From NCBI RefSeq assembly GCF_036669915.1, contig NC_089312.1:19719817-19783816 (forward strand): DNA of 64,000 bases, read 5' to 3'. A model generated the notes under the pieces. That model saw only the letters and a program-made list of their open reading frames with translations, ran no database searches and was not told the DNA's origin. The position numbers and the translations under genes are program-made. Below are positions 21,009-33,489 of the stretch, one piece after another; the first letter of the stretch is position 1, and each line of letters opens with the position of its first letter. The DNA is from Pocillopora verrucosa (lineage: Eukaryota > Cnidaria > Anthozoa > Scleractinia > Pocilloporidae).

Positions 21009-24000
21009 TTAAGCTGCGGATGCAACTAATTGACTTTCATTTTTCCTTGTTTCCCTAGCAACTGCTTCCATGGAAACGAATTGATTCGTTTCATTTGCTG
21101 GTGTTAAATGCTTCGTCGCTGGAACAGAGGGTAGCAATTGGTCCACTGGATCAAACATACTGTTTGTGGGACCATATTCCATGAACTCCTCTGAATCCAG
21201 ATCATCGACAACTGACAGCAACACGCGGGAGCGTACTAAAAAAGTGTATAGAAATAGCATTGATAGGAAGATCTTTCCATAATGATTAGCCTAAATACCT
21301 TCTTATCATCGTACTCTGAACAAAGTTTTGATCGCGAAATCACCCGGTCTTCCAAATGCTGTTTTTTTTTTCAAGGAAATCATGCTTTAATTTTCAAAAG
21401 ACTCACATGCTCACGATACTGTTATGTTAACATCACCGTTGCTCACCTGAAGGCGTGCTGTAATCGACTCCTCCCTTACTAACCGGACTAGTTAATGACG
21501 GCAGACTCAAGCCAGTGGTCGAAAGGGGGCTCCAGTTACCGAGAAATACGGCAAAGCAAAGCACTACAACCTACAGTATACACCAAAATATGAACTGTGT
21601 CAGAGAAGTCTCTTAAAATCATACTGTAGTTCTCTCCGGCCAGGCTAAATGAGCTAAACTACACGTACATGTGTGCGCGAATTCAAGCTCGACGCGGAAG
21701 CTTTTGTCTAGGTTTGATCGCTGTCAAGGTAGCGCATGAGGGCGTTTTCTAGAGTCAATATAATCCTACAGGTTGGTTAAAAAGAACCATGCAGATTAAA
21801 TTGCGAGCGATTTAAGTAACAGGGATTACAGAAGACACGGTCAATTGTTTCCATCCAGAAGAATAGTAATCATAATTATCCAGAAAAACCTGAAAAACAA
21901 TAAGGGTTCCCTGCGATGCACTACCACCCCTCTAAGTGAAGTGAGTAACAATATTCTTTGGTTATTTTCATGCTTCCAGAAGAGGTATGAAAAGGATTTT
22001 CTAAACAGAGGGAGACAGGCAGCCTATGGGGTTCTATGGGGTTGGGCGTAATTGGGGGGGGGGGGGGGGGGGTTGGGGGGTTGTTTGGGGAAGAATCTCA
22101 GACGGGCATCTCACGAGCATTTCGGGATATTCTATTTTCCCCCATAATTACAGGTATCTCTCCTTGACAAAGAAGCAAGTCTCTAGCTCCGAAGAATATT
22201 TATCTTAACTAGTCTCTAGAGAAAACAGGGCTAATCATTAGCTATTTAGATTTTAAGAATTGTATTTCTTTGGTACTACGATAACATAATACTAAATATT
22301 TAAAGGAAACAAACAAGTGTTGTTTCAGGAAAAAATGCATTAAATGGCATCACACAAGTACAATAAAATCTTACCATTAAACATGTACTAGTTTGAGTAG
22401 ATCTAGCCGTGACGGCACGAGGAACTTTAGCTGCTATTAATGACTGAAGTTTTTGAAGTTGACTAATAAGTGATCTATTAGAAAGAAAAGGCAAACAAAT
22501 GATAAACATAGATATCGTAACACCAACATTAAGATAGTGGCATCATAGCACACAGTATAAGTAAACAGATGTTACATTACCCGCAGGCTTTTCTGCCAAC
22601 TTACCTGTTTGTAGTCTCTAACGTATCAACTTTTTTGCGAAGTTCTAAGTTTTCACTTGCACAGTTTTCTACTCTGTAGAGACAAAAAGGAAAGAAGAAA
22701 CTTTGGTTTGTTGGTGATATTGTTAACCCTTTAATTACCAGAAGTTATTAACTGGTAACTTCTCCCTATAATATCCATACATTATCCAGCCACCAGGTAA
22801 TAAGAATGCTCAAACTTCTCTTGATCTAACACCAAATTCTCATAACTTATTTAAAAGGAATAGTGTGCCAATCAGAGGGGAGAATTAACAATCAGATCTT
22901 GGGAGTTAAAGAGTAAGTAAGTAAACTAGTTAATACTACAATGACTGAAAAGGGATAGGCATTACACAGGTAAATTTTGCATCAACTAGTACAAAATGAT
23001 GACCTCCTTAATTTTGTTTGCCTTTTACTCCTATTGCCCAGGAATGAATATTGTTCTGGCTACATATATTTATACAAGAGAATAAAGTTGTTTGTCACAG
23101 AAATAAGTGCAATCTGCATGATTTCCTGATTCAAAGAAACTAAGAAACCAATGAAAATGGTTTTCCCAAACAAACCTCTTTTCAAGTGTTTCCATGTACT
23201 CCTTCTTTTTACGTCGACTCTCTTGTGCAGAAATCTAAATATCAAATGACAATAAAAGTAGTTTAATGAGTTTAAACAGAAGAATATAAAAAACTAATCT
23301 GTTGGACAAAAAACACACCATATTAAACAACAAGGACATGTTGTGTATAACTGATGCTTGGATCACAAAGAGAATGATAATTGCAGGTCTTTCAAAAAGG
23401 TTAAAAAAACTACAAGTAATACAAATAAAATAACTAAAAAATCATATTTGACTCATGGATGCTAACAGGCAAACATCACATTTGGAAAGAAAGAAAAACT
23501 TACAAACACTTGGATAAAAATGAACATACCTTATTTTTGATTTTACGTCGAACTTTTTTCAAGGCTCTTTCTTCAACCTACCCCAATTTAAAACAAAAAA
23601 TTTATTTTTAGAAATGTAAGAATAAAGCTCAGTTTTGTTGCTGGAAAGAGAGGGATGACCACGATGATAATAAAAAAAATGATCAACATAATATTGCTTA
23701 GGCAATGTGCATCTTTTAAATGTGATAATAATAAAAAAAAACCTATACGTACATGCAGGGCGTGAAATTGCAACTAATACGGGCGCCAATGCGACTAAAT
23801 TTTTCCCTTTAGCGACCAAATCCTGAAAATTAGTCGCCAAATTGGCAACTAGAATGTTTCATCATAACCTTACCAAGAGATATCATGAATTAAAAAGATT
23901 TGCAAAGATAAATCCGCAGCAAACTTCCTCGTTAAGTTTGTTTCCAAAACACAGCACGTGCATCTCGATCGATAACTAGACGCCATCTTGAATTTAGGTG

Positions 24001-27000
24001 AGCTTGAGAGTTGTATATCATCCCTCCTAGTGTCCACTTTGTAGCGCGTTAAAGATCTTTCCCCTAACTTAATTTTGGAGGGTCTCTCTGGAACGCTGAC
24101 AGCGTAAAAAAAAGGTTTTGTTTGTCTTTGAAAATGGCGACCAACTTTTTTTGAATTGGCTACCACTTTGAAGAATTTAGGAGCCAAGTGGCTATCAGAA
24201 AAAAAATTAATTTCATGCCCTGGCATGTAGTTTCTTCTTGCACTTTCCAATTCAGTAGAATAGAAAACCGAGTATTGAAAGGTATTAGAGGAAGTAAAAA
24301 TTGACAAAATGATATGAAAGCAGTGAGGGGCTTATTTACAACCGTTCAATGAGAAATAAAAAGCCAGTAATTATTTTTCTTGTGGCTGCTGCTAAACTTT
24401 CACAAAAACTGTTTAGCATTATAAGTAGTATTATATTCTTCAACTGTAAAACTTAAAATACTTAAAGCAAGTACTAAAGTAACCTCTACAAAGTAAGTAT
24501 ATGCTGAACCTTGATGCATGTAAATAGCAATTTAAGTTTTTATTTAAGGGCAGATTACAGGAAGACTTTCTCTAAACCTAAAACTCAAATGGCTTTGTAG
24601 AGGAGGGGGGGGGGGGCTTCTTACAAGTAAATGTAGTTCATAGTTGGTACCTTTGTGAGGGGAAGACCAGTTGGTACTGGTAAACCCTCTGCTATAAGGG
24701 TCCTTCTCTCTTCATCTGTTAAATAAAAAGGTTGTTTTTCTTGGGAATGCTACAAAATGAACAGAAACAGGCATTCAAAAACACAGTGACTTTTATTACT
24801 GTAAAGCCAGCTCCATTCCCTTTGCTGTTTGATTAAAAAAATCTCAACAATACATTTCTATGTAGATAGATGAACCAAAGACAAAAAAAAAGTTTTGAAG
24901 TGACAGGTTTGAAAAAGCTGACGGACTTCACTAACAATATTTATAACAATAATTATGAAAATAACTATAATAATACTTGGAAATTAACGTACTGAATAAG
25001 ATGTAAAAGAACATTGTACATGCATGTGCATGTGAAAATGAAGCATGGAAAATTGGTCTTTCAATCAACATTTTGTAGATATACATTGTACCATGACCTC
25101 CAAATAACAAATACAGGATAAAAATGATTTTTATTACATGAATAATGCATTGCCCCATTTGGCTTCAAAATTTTAAAATAATTCACCAGATAAAGACTAA
25201 ATTGAGTAATTATGAAAATGAATTTATTAACCCTTTCCTTTATTCTCGTAACCTCAATGTAAGAAATTAAATGCTGGTCACTTGTTGGGCTTAAAGGGTT
25301 AACTCCTAAGATCTGATTGTTAATTTTCTCCTTTTGCTGCTAACACATTTCTTTGTTAATCAGTTCTGAGAATTTGGTGTTAGATTAAGATAACAATATC
25401 TACCTGATAAGTTTGAGTGTTCTTGTTATCTGCTTGTTTGATAATGTATGAATATCACAGGGAGAAGTTACATGTTACTCACTTCTGGGAGGTAAAGGGT
25501 TAAAGTGGTTTTAGTAATAATGATTATGCTCTTACATGTACATGTGAAGTTCCACTTTTTTATGTGAAAAATGAGTTTGAAGGTGTACCTGAATAATAGG
25601 TGATGTTGTTTCTCCTGTGCTGGATCTTGACATATCACAATCATCTATGATATGAGGTGGTGTGTTTGCTGTGGATTGAGGGGAGCGAGAACCAGAGTCA
25701 TAACCTGTAAGGAGAATTATCAAAACCTTAACAAGCTATATAACCAGAAATCTATTACTAACAGAACCTTAGTTCTAAGCTAAAAACAGCACAGTTCAAG
25801 AGAAAAGCTTCCTGTTATACAGATGTAAATTAAAATTATTGTAGAAAACAAAAACACGTTGCAGAGAAGAAATTGTTAGTCATATATAATGCATATACAT
25901 TTTAAATGACCAAAAAGAAGACAAGAAAAATGGAAAGACATGGTTCCTAAGGCAACATGTTCTCATTCTGACAACCATTTTTTTTTTTGTGATGAATGTG
26001 TGACAGTCTTCTTCCCAGCTTCCACAAGAACAAAAAAAAGGGGGAGAGAAGAAAAAAACTTTTATTTTTTTCCATATTCCAGGGTTCAAAACTTCATTAC
26101 TATTCTACAGAAATAGATGAGATGACATCAACCAGACATAAGTAATGTTTAGTTTAACCCTTTAATCTCTAACATCAGTAGGCATATTCTCCATACTGTT
26201 TTCTAGACATTTCCTATGGTATCGACAAGGAGAATTTGTTTAACAATCAAGAGCTCCTATAGTTGATCATTTCCTTTATTCTCCTGGCCTTGATGAATGA
26301 TTCAGGGGTGATATTTTAAGGAGAAATTAGATGCTAGTCACTCTCAAGGGTTAAGGTTTAAGGGTTAAGGTTTAAGGGTTAAGAAAGGGAAGAAATCTAA
26401 ATATAAATAATTATTCATACAGTTAAAAGTGCTTGGTATTTTAAGGTACAAATGACAGTTAAAAGAAAAGAAAAAAAAGATGGCAGAATCACACACAGTT
26501 CAACATTTAACAAAATTATTATGGTACTAGATGTGTCTATCCTTTATGCAAAAACTATTTTGACAACATTCTTTAAAAAATCTTTTTTTCAAATCTGTTT
26601 TGTTTAATCACATAAATGGTTAACAGTCAAAAATGAATAGGTTACATGATGTGATCATAGTTAACTCTAGGCAGAATGATCTGTTCAGTAGACAACTTCT
26701 TTCCTTTAGTGTCTCACAAAGTTTAATAAATTTTACTTGTGTCAACATGCTTACATTTATTGATATAACCAGAAGAATTGTAGGAAAATTGTTAACAAGA
26801 ATGAAACAAGCTTAAAAGTTAAATACATCATCTTTGATTACTCAGCTTCTGTTTTATTAATTAAAAGTAGACTGAATTTTAATCAAACTAGAGCCAAGCA
26901 GAAAATGATTTTTTTCTTAAAGAATGATTTCATCTACTCAGTTATTGAAGCTACTTTTTCAATGTTAAAAAAATGTTTCTTGTTCTTTTTTGTAGCTCCT

Positions 27001-30000
27001 AACCATTAAAACAGACTGATACAACATTCAGCTGTACCTTAAAAGACGTTTTCCTTTATCAATATGTGCCTAAATGTAAATTCAAAGGACAAAAAAAGCA
27101 TGACTTTCTAGAACAAAGAGAACACCTAGAAAAACAGTCCTCTGCTTGGTTTTTACAGTCTGATAAGAAATTCTTCCCACTTTAGTTTAATGTCAGCTTA
27201 ATGAATGCTTACTGTAAGGTCTACATGCTCTGAGAGTCGCAAATTCTGATTGGACAGGCAGCGTAGGGTTAAAATAACCATCACCAGAAGCTGAATAAAG
27301 AAAGTACATGTAAGAGATGGTTTGCTGAGTGTCAAAACATTTACAGTTGTAAGGTACATTTATGTTTTCATGGTAAGAAATGTGTACTGTCACATCATTA
27401 CAGCTGTAAGAAAAAATTTAAAAAGGACAAAATTTTGGTCTGATTCCCAATATACAGTGATGATTTTGTTGCCATAACTACTATTCATTCTAGAAAAGCC
27501 TTAAGAAGCTTGCCGGAAAAGATTGTTGTCCTCTGCCCACCAATTTTAATTACCGTGGCAAGACCACAAAAGTCAAAGACTACTGTTAACAAGAGACATT
27601 GTTACTTTAATTTTGGGGGTAAAATGTAGAAATCCATGAACACTTCATTGACTTGCTTCTCAACTCTTATGAATAAGGTAAGGACAAGTTTAGAGAGGTA
27701 AAAGAACAATTATTGTCACAAAAAAGGAAAGCAGAGCTAGAAGTCACTAGGGAGTGTTCAAATCAACAGCACTATACTACAACACGACAGGTAAATTAAA
27801 AGTACACATACACATCTACAGTAACAAAGTTTGTCAGATGGATGCCACTTTTTTAGTCATCTTCAAAGATCTTTAAATGATTTAATTCAGTTTTGAGAAG
27901 GGGGAGGGACACCAACTTCTTAATTTGAAAGTGATTGGCATGCTTCTGAGGGACTGACACTGTTTCTGTATTTGTTCTAAACTGCTTAAGCAATGAGCAA
28001 ATAAGCAAATTATTTTGTCCAAAAGTAAAACCTTCTATTTCTTAACAGCTACTTTCAAAACAATTTTGGTCCCAGTCAAAGCAATCTTGGATTTTGCTCC
28101 TCCTTGCTTCCCATAAAAAGGCTACCCTCAAATAATGTAAAATGTTTTAAGGGATGAGTTTTAAGCTTTATCAGAAAAATGTTTACCCTTTATCAAACCA
28201 AAATATTCATTTTGAAAAAAAAATTATTTCTTTTCCATTTTTTCTCACTGTGAAAGTCAAAGAGAAAATTTACGGTGACCGAAATCACTTAGTTGCAAAA
28301 TGCTTTTAACAACGATTAGAGTCCAGCATAATGTTAATAGATGTAGGACACAGCTTAAATTTACACAGCTGGTACTAAATTAAGCTTTAGTTCTAAGTAA
28401 AGATGGCACGAGGTAGTAAATGAGTAAGAACTGCATAAATCTCACACCAGAGTGAACAAAGAAAAGGAGAGAACCTTCGGACAAAAAGTAGAACACCGAC
28501 AGAATCGCCTAGATCAAATGTCTAGACCAAGCATTAATTTTTTTGAGGTCTGAACCTTATATCACAGACATCATATATGATATGAGTCAGAGAACCAAAT
28601 AAAAAATAAATATCAAAATCACGGTTTTCCAAACAAACCAGATCTCTTACCTATGAATTTTTACAATAAAATTGAACGTAACTAGGAAAAGGTTTCGTAA
28701 TTCACGAGAGACATTTCTGTTCCCATGGAATTTGAAGCACCCATGAAAAAAGTCTCAGTGATGGTGATATCGAAGAGAAATAAAAAAATAGGTCAGGGAT
28801 TGACGAAAACACAGTTTGAAAGATTCATTTGGATAATACAAAATAACCTTGTTTGGTGGAATCTCTGACATGGCTTAACTTGATACAATCTATCTGCATC
28901 TCGTAGTTCAAAGATCATTCTTCAGACAAGAAATAAAGCTGTAAGCTTACCTGCTGAATCGCTCATGTCTTAGAAATTCAAGCCCTGTTTTGTTTATATG
29001 GTCATATTTGAGAGGGTAGGAAAAACTAAACCGTTCTTTTTTTTTGACATTACACCAATTTCCGGAAACAAGAGAGGCGCTTTCCTCGCCCCTTGCTAAG
29101 GGAAGTCACACAAACTTGAGTCATGTGAGAAACAAAGGGGTCCGTATTTACCAACACCAGATAAAATTTTAATGTCTTCCTCATGGTTTAAGACCCATTT
29201 GTTGTTTACAACGCCAGTATAAGTCACTTAGAAAAGAAAATCATACAATGAAAGACAGAAGGAACGGAAGTGCTTCAAGGCTCGGAAAGTTCCGTTTCGT
29301 GACTTACCAGATTCACTGTCAATGCGTTCGGAGTCGTTTTCAGAATTAGGCGAGTCTGGTAAACTTTTTGGTCCGTCATTCGCCTCGAACATTTTAAGCT
29401 CTGCCGGTTCTAATCGACTGTTTATCTGTGGTGCAAAATTTTCTTGGGGTTCGAAAAAAGCGTCTCTGCCAAACAGATGTGGTTTAACATCGGTTTCCAG
29501 CGGTGAAGAATCTATCGAGGCGGGTGAAAGAGGCTTGTAGTCTGGTGTGTGCGGAGCTGAAGGCGTTGAGCAATACAGCGACTCGTTGGAGCATTCCTCT
29601 GGCAGGCTAGGCATTGTATCCATACTTAGGCCATTCAAACTTAGATAATGTGATTTCCCAAGCGAGTTGTATGATAAACTACTTGATGTGTACTCTGGTA
29701 GAGTGTTGTTGTAGTTCAAAGTCGAGTCGCTACAGGAAGAAACCTCGTCAAAAAATCCTGATAGCCAGTCCACGGGAACTTCTTCAGAGAGGTGGTGCTG
29801 CACAGAGAAAGCAGGAAATGTCAGTAAAAGCAGACAAATGAAATTTCTATAAAGACAGTAATTTGAGTGGTTTTACTACAAGGCGTATGAATGGAATCTG
29901 CACTCACCACTGAATGGAAGCTTGTGTCGTGAAAATCATCTGACATCATGTTGTCGAATATCCCGTGTTCGGACGAAAAAGGCTCGTCAAATCCCGGCTC

Positions 30001-30039
30001 CTTCTTTACTATACTTAAATCTAAAGAGGAATGCTCCAT
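21009..30039 (-). CDS. CREB3L: CREB3-like (OASIS-family) ER-membrane bZIP transcription factor
   Basis: Eleven joined exons, minus strand: 29908-30039, 29308-29797, 25589-25704, 24651-24749, 23530-23577, 23176-23234, 22605-22673, 22375-22474, 21447-21570, 21009-21235, plus an optional cassette at 27213-27290. All junctions are GT-AG and phases agree. The product is about 487 residues, or 513 with the cassette, close to vertebrate CREB3L1/2. Order of parts: acidic Ser/Pro-rich activation region; the family's pre-basic block ([20 protein letters not shown]); basic region (VRRKIKNK, then [20 protein letters not shown]); leucine zipper; TSTCLM plus [11 protein letters not shown] as membrane segment; then RSRVLL, a good site-1-protease cleavage site, and a luminal tail with one N-glycosylation site. 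In known relatives ER/Golgi cleavage frees the bZIP part to activate secretory-pathway genes. Which CREB3L paralogue it matches cannot be told. Confidence 0.93.
22054..22072. repeat. G19 homopolymer run
   Basis: Nineteen consecutive G, followed by TT and six more G, in the intron between the membrane-segment exon and the zipper exon. It could form a G-quadruplex on the plus strand and is also error-prone in assembly. Confidence 0.95.
22725..22913 (+). mobile_element. MITE family 1 (CCCTTTAA termini), intronic copy
   Basis: It begins AACCCTTTAATTACCAGAAG and ends AATCAGATCTTGGGAGTTAAAG. The ends are inverted relatives of each other (CTTTAA..CCC / GGG..TTAAAG). A second copy lies inverted at 25298-25505. 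There is no coding capacity. Confidence 0.8.
23756..24222. mobile_element. 467-bp non-autonomous DNA element, hAT-like ends
   Basis: It begins CAGGGCGTGAAATT and ends AATTTCATGCCCTG, so the ends are inverted repeats differing at one base. CAGGG termini recall hAT elements; a clean 8-bp target duplication is not evident. It lies in the CREB3L intron between 23577 and 24651. The 145-codon frame that crosses it on the minus strand is likely by chance. Confidence 0.75.
25230..25300. mobile_element. MITE family 2, internally deleted copy
   Basis: AACCCTTTCCTTTATTCTCG...GAAATTAAATGCTGGTCACT...AAAGGGTTA matches the right half of the element at 26156-26380, with the middle shortened. It abuts a family 1 copy. 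Confidence 0.6.
25298..25505 (-). mobile_element. MITE family 1, inverted copy
   Basis: Reverse-complement relative of 22725-22913. It starts AACTCCTAAGATCTGATTGT and ends ACTTCTGGGAGGTAAAGGGT, with the same internal landmark (CACCAAATTCTCA / TGAGAATTTGGTG) in inverted form. It lies in a CREB3L intron. Confidence 0.8.
26156..26380. mobile_element. MITE family 2 plus TTAAGGG-type repeats
   Basis: It starts AACCCTTTAATCTCTAACATC and runs to CTAGTCACTCTCAAGGGTTAAG. The terminus has been expanded into three units of GGTTTAAGGGTTAA (26341-26383). It lies in a CREB3L intron. Confidence 0.65.
27213..27290 (-). other. Possible in-frame cassette exon of the CREB3L gene
   Basis: A 78-nt segment has an acceptor (TTTATTCAG) and a donor (A|GTAAGC) and starts and ends in phase 1, exactly as needed between exons 2 and 3. 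It adds 26 codons without a stop ([20 protein letters not shown] and flanks). Its length is a multiple of three, so it can be kept or skipped. Confidence 0.6.
28951..28966 (-). other. Possible alternative first coding exon of the CREB3L gene
   Basis: ATGAGCGATTCAGCAG followed by GTAAGC gives MSDSA plus a phase-1 donor, the same phase as the exon 2 donor. Splicing to the cassette or to exon 3 would make a form without the acidic N-terminus. An AP-1-type TGAGTCA lies about 150 bp upstream of it at 29117-29123. No transcript evidence is available here. Confidence 0.35.
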
Positions 30040-33000
30040 GACGAGAAAATACTGTGAGAGGAATACACGGAAACCAACGAACTACCGTCCCACAGCAGTC
30101 ATTGAATTTTATGTGACCGGTCTATTGTTCGCACACGAAAGAGAGCACCACTTATTGTGAAATAATTATCATCATTGACCAATTGGAGGCTGTAAACTCA
30201 CATATTATAACCCAAATTTGGAAAGATGAAAATATATTATCATAATTAAACCAACATAATTTCCGTCGCACAGGTGATTTCTTGAACTTGCTGGTATGTC
30301 CGTAAAATGACAGTAGGCGAAGACGCTCAGGATTGGTCGGTCGACTTTGCAAATATTCAATCATTTAACAATTGCTCCTTTCAAAATGTAGACAGACAAA
30401 AACATTGCTAAAACGGAGAGTTCGTATCTACGAAACGTTTCACCAAAATAAAATAACAATAGCTAAATAAGTCAATTTTTCTTTTCCATAGAAACTCTGC
30501 TCACTTGGTCGACGGGCACAGATGAAAATAGCATTCGAAATAATTTTATTAATTTCTTAGAATTGCAAACTCCTAAATTTTTCACTCACATTTCTTTTGA
30601 ATAGGAAGGGGTAACTAAGGTAGAGAGATTTACTTTTATTACCGAATGGTTTTAATTGAATCTGATGACATGGAGGGTTGATATTGCATGGTATTTCTAA
30701 TAGGAGAGATCAAAACATTACAAAAATACAATATAATATAATCGAAGACGAAAATCAAATGCAAAATAAGTGGGCGTTTAGTATGGGGCTTCTTGCGTAA
30801 TAAGACTAAAGTGACCTTCGCTCTATCAATACACTAAAACGGAACTCGGTTGTGGTCTATCCGCTCGGTCGGAGAAACGAACTCTCATCAACAGTGGTGC
30901 TTAATTGGGGTTGAGGAAAATTCGGCTGTTATTTTCAGAATTAGGATATAAACGAATTTTAACGATAGCGCACACACTCAAATCGACAGAATAGTGGCGT
31001 AAAAAATTGGGCCATGGATTTGATCAATCGATGTTCGCTTTACGATCGCGAAGCTGTGCTTGTTTGGTTGAACGTTAATCATTTTAATCAATTGTTTTCC
31101 CGAACGACCGTTTAAATATCTTATATTGAACTCAGGAAACAAGCATCGCTTGCACTCGTTTGACAAAATTTTTTAACTTAGTCTTAATATACGAGCAAGT
31201 AACCAGCGACAAAGCTTTAAAACTATTTGAGTGGAATTTTACTTAAAGGTTATGTCTATATAATTGTCGATATTATTGCGGTTGAAATCATAGGGTAAGA
31301 GATTGATATCGGCACCTCACAGCCTTTCGCTCATTTGAAGTTGCTATTAGCGTTTGATTAGATAGAAAAAAAACTAAAAAAAAAACATTTCAGACATTTC
31401 TTTCAGCCGGTAAATCTGTCTCCCACTCAAAGTCAAATACAGCGATTTATTACTAAAGCTACTTAACTTTGTCTCTCCCCGACAGACGTGAAAAGTACTT
31501 TTTCGTTTTATGAATTAATTTACGTGTAAGTGCCTTGTTAGGAAATATTCGATTTCCACTTAGTTCACGCATGCAATGGAAAAAGTAATTTAGTGTCTCT
31601 GCGGAAAGGAAGTCAATATTTTTCCTTTTATGAAACATCTTTAATTTCGTCACATCAGTAAACATACAAAGAAACAATTTTCGTAATTGCCATGTGGGAG
31701 ATGGGATGACATTTTTAGAAACACTTTCCGGTTTGATCTACATAAAAAGTTTACTTATTTTGAATAAGCCAGATTTGCCGAAACGGTCCCTCAGACACGA
31801 CTATAAAAATGAGACATACAAACTTCGCCGTATCGTATCATTCGAGCTTAGACGTCTCGCTTTTATTCGCCTTTCGATCATGTTACACAGAAAATAAACG
31901 ACAGAAAGCAAACGACAAGAATAACTTGAAACCTGTAGAGGTAACTGGAAGCAGTGATACCGATCACCGAGTTATGAAATTTCTATACAATCTTCAGTCA
32001 CTTTTATGTGTTACGGCTTCTTGTTCTTACGGAACATATGATACGTACATTGTATACGTACATGCACTGTCTTGAAGGACCTTCAGTATGAAACTATAAT
32101 CGTTTATGGTTAAAATCAGTCAAAATTTGAAGTTTTTCGAAAAAAAAATAGGAACAGACGTCAAAGTCCATTCTGAACGTCATACACGGTAAGCTCGTTG
32201 ATTTAATCCTTTGTTTACAAAGAATGACGCACAGAACTGAGTGGTAAGACGGTCGCGGGTCGAGAACATTTAAATAAATCCACAATTTAGACCAATCGGG
32301 AGAACAAAGTCCCCTTTATTTTCTTTTGAATTTCACCGTTTATTTGTCCATCTTTCCATGATGCGTTTTAACTCAGTTTGAGTCTTTGAGCCCGGTTAAC
32401 TCAAACTGGTTCAGTATCGATAACCACGGCCCATAAAAGTCTCGAGAAACCTTTCGGCACCCAGTCATGTTTTCGTAATATAAAAACTCACACTTTGACC
32501 TAACAGAATGAAATTTATCCTTTCGGTATGAAATGTCACTCTGCGAGATACGTTATCTCAAAGCGCATGCGTGAATTCCCCAAAAGAAATGCCTTCTTCC
32601 AGTGTTCACCGAATCTCTGAGATCAGGAACAACGTTTGTATAAGTGGTATTATACCTGGCAAAATAACAACAGAAGAGGAAGTCATGAGAGATACCTTGA
32701 CCCTGCTCAAGCAAGAATGAAACAGGGCATATAACGTACCGAACGCTTAAATCGCCAACCAAGATTTAAAGGAAACCCGCCATCAGATTGACCCCTGAAC
32801 CAGATTCTCAAAGGCTTTGTAGATAGCCTGGCTTTACAAAAGATAACACACAAGCTTGTCGGTGCAAGTGACCTCACTCCGACGCGCGGAATGGGATAGT
32901 AGCAGCTCATATTCATCCAACCTCTGTACATTTTAGGATACTTCTAATTCTGCCTATTTCTTTGCAAAAATTGAACAAACACTTAAATTAATCGCCTCCA

Positions 33001-33489
33001 GTGACTTTTTAAGCTGAGAAAAATCCATAAGTGACAAGGTTTAGGTTACTTTTAGTATTGATCAATATTGATACAATGTTTGATTATTATACCAGAATTG
33101 AATTCTGGTATTGAATGTTTTATCACATAATGATTTATTCAAACAATCAACGCAAAACAACTAGCAGGATTAAAAAAAAAAAAGGAGCTTGGATGTTATG
33201 TAATTTCACAAAGTAACCAGCATATTTGTGAGCCTTCCAGTATGCCTGTCACGAATACATTTTCATTTAATACTTTAAGTACCTGATGAGGAGCCTTCTA
33301 AAGATGAGTAATTAAAAGAAGAGCAAGTTTCGCTTGAGTTTAAGAAATCGAAACACGGTTAAGGAGAAAGTGAAAAGAAATTTGTCAGATTTTGAAAGCA
33401 CAACACCAGAGGGCACAACGATAAAAAATATCTAATTGACAAAAATTACGCTCAATGTGCCTCAGTAGAGTAGTCGACATGTTCAGTTT
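30040..33489. other. Intergenic, CREB3L promoter side
   Basis: 3.4 kb with no supportable gene. Minus-strand transcription of CREB3L must start just right of 30039. I could not identify a classic ER-stress element with confidence. Confidence 0.4.

Noticed and set aside
23870-24307. 145-codon minus-strand frame
   Set aside because: It runs across the CAGGG-ended MITE inside a CREB3L intron and has no domain.
26341-26383. Interstitial telomere repeats
   Set aside because: The units are GGTTTAAGGGTTAA rather than TTAGGG and arise from the MITE terminus next to them.
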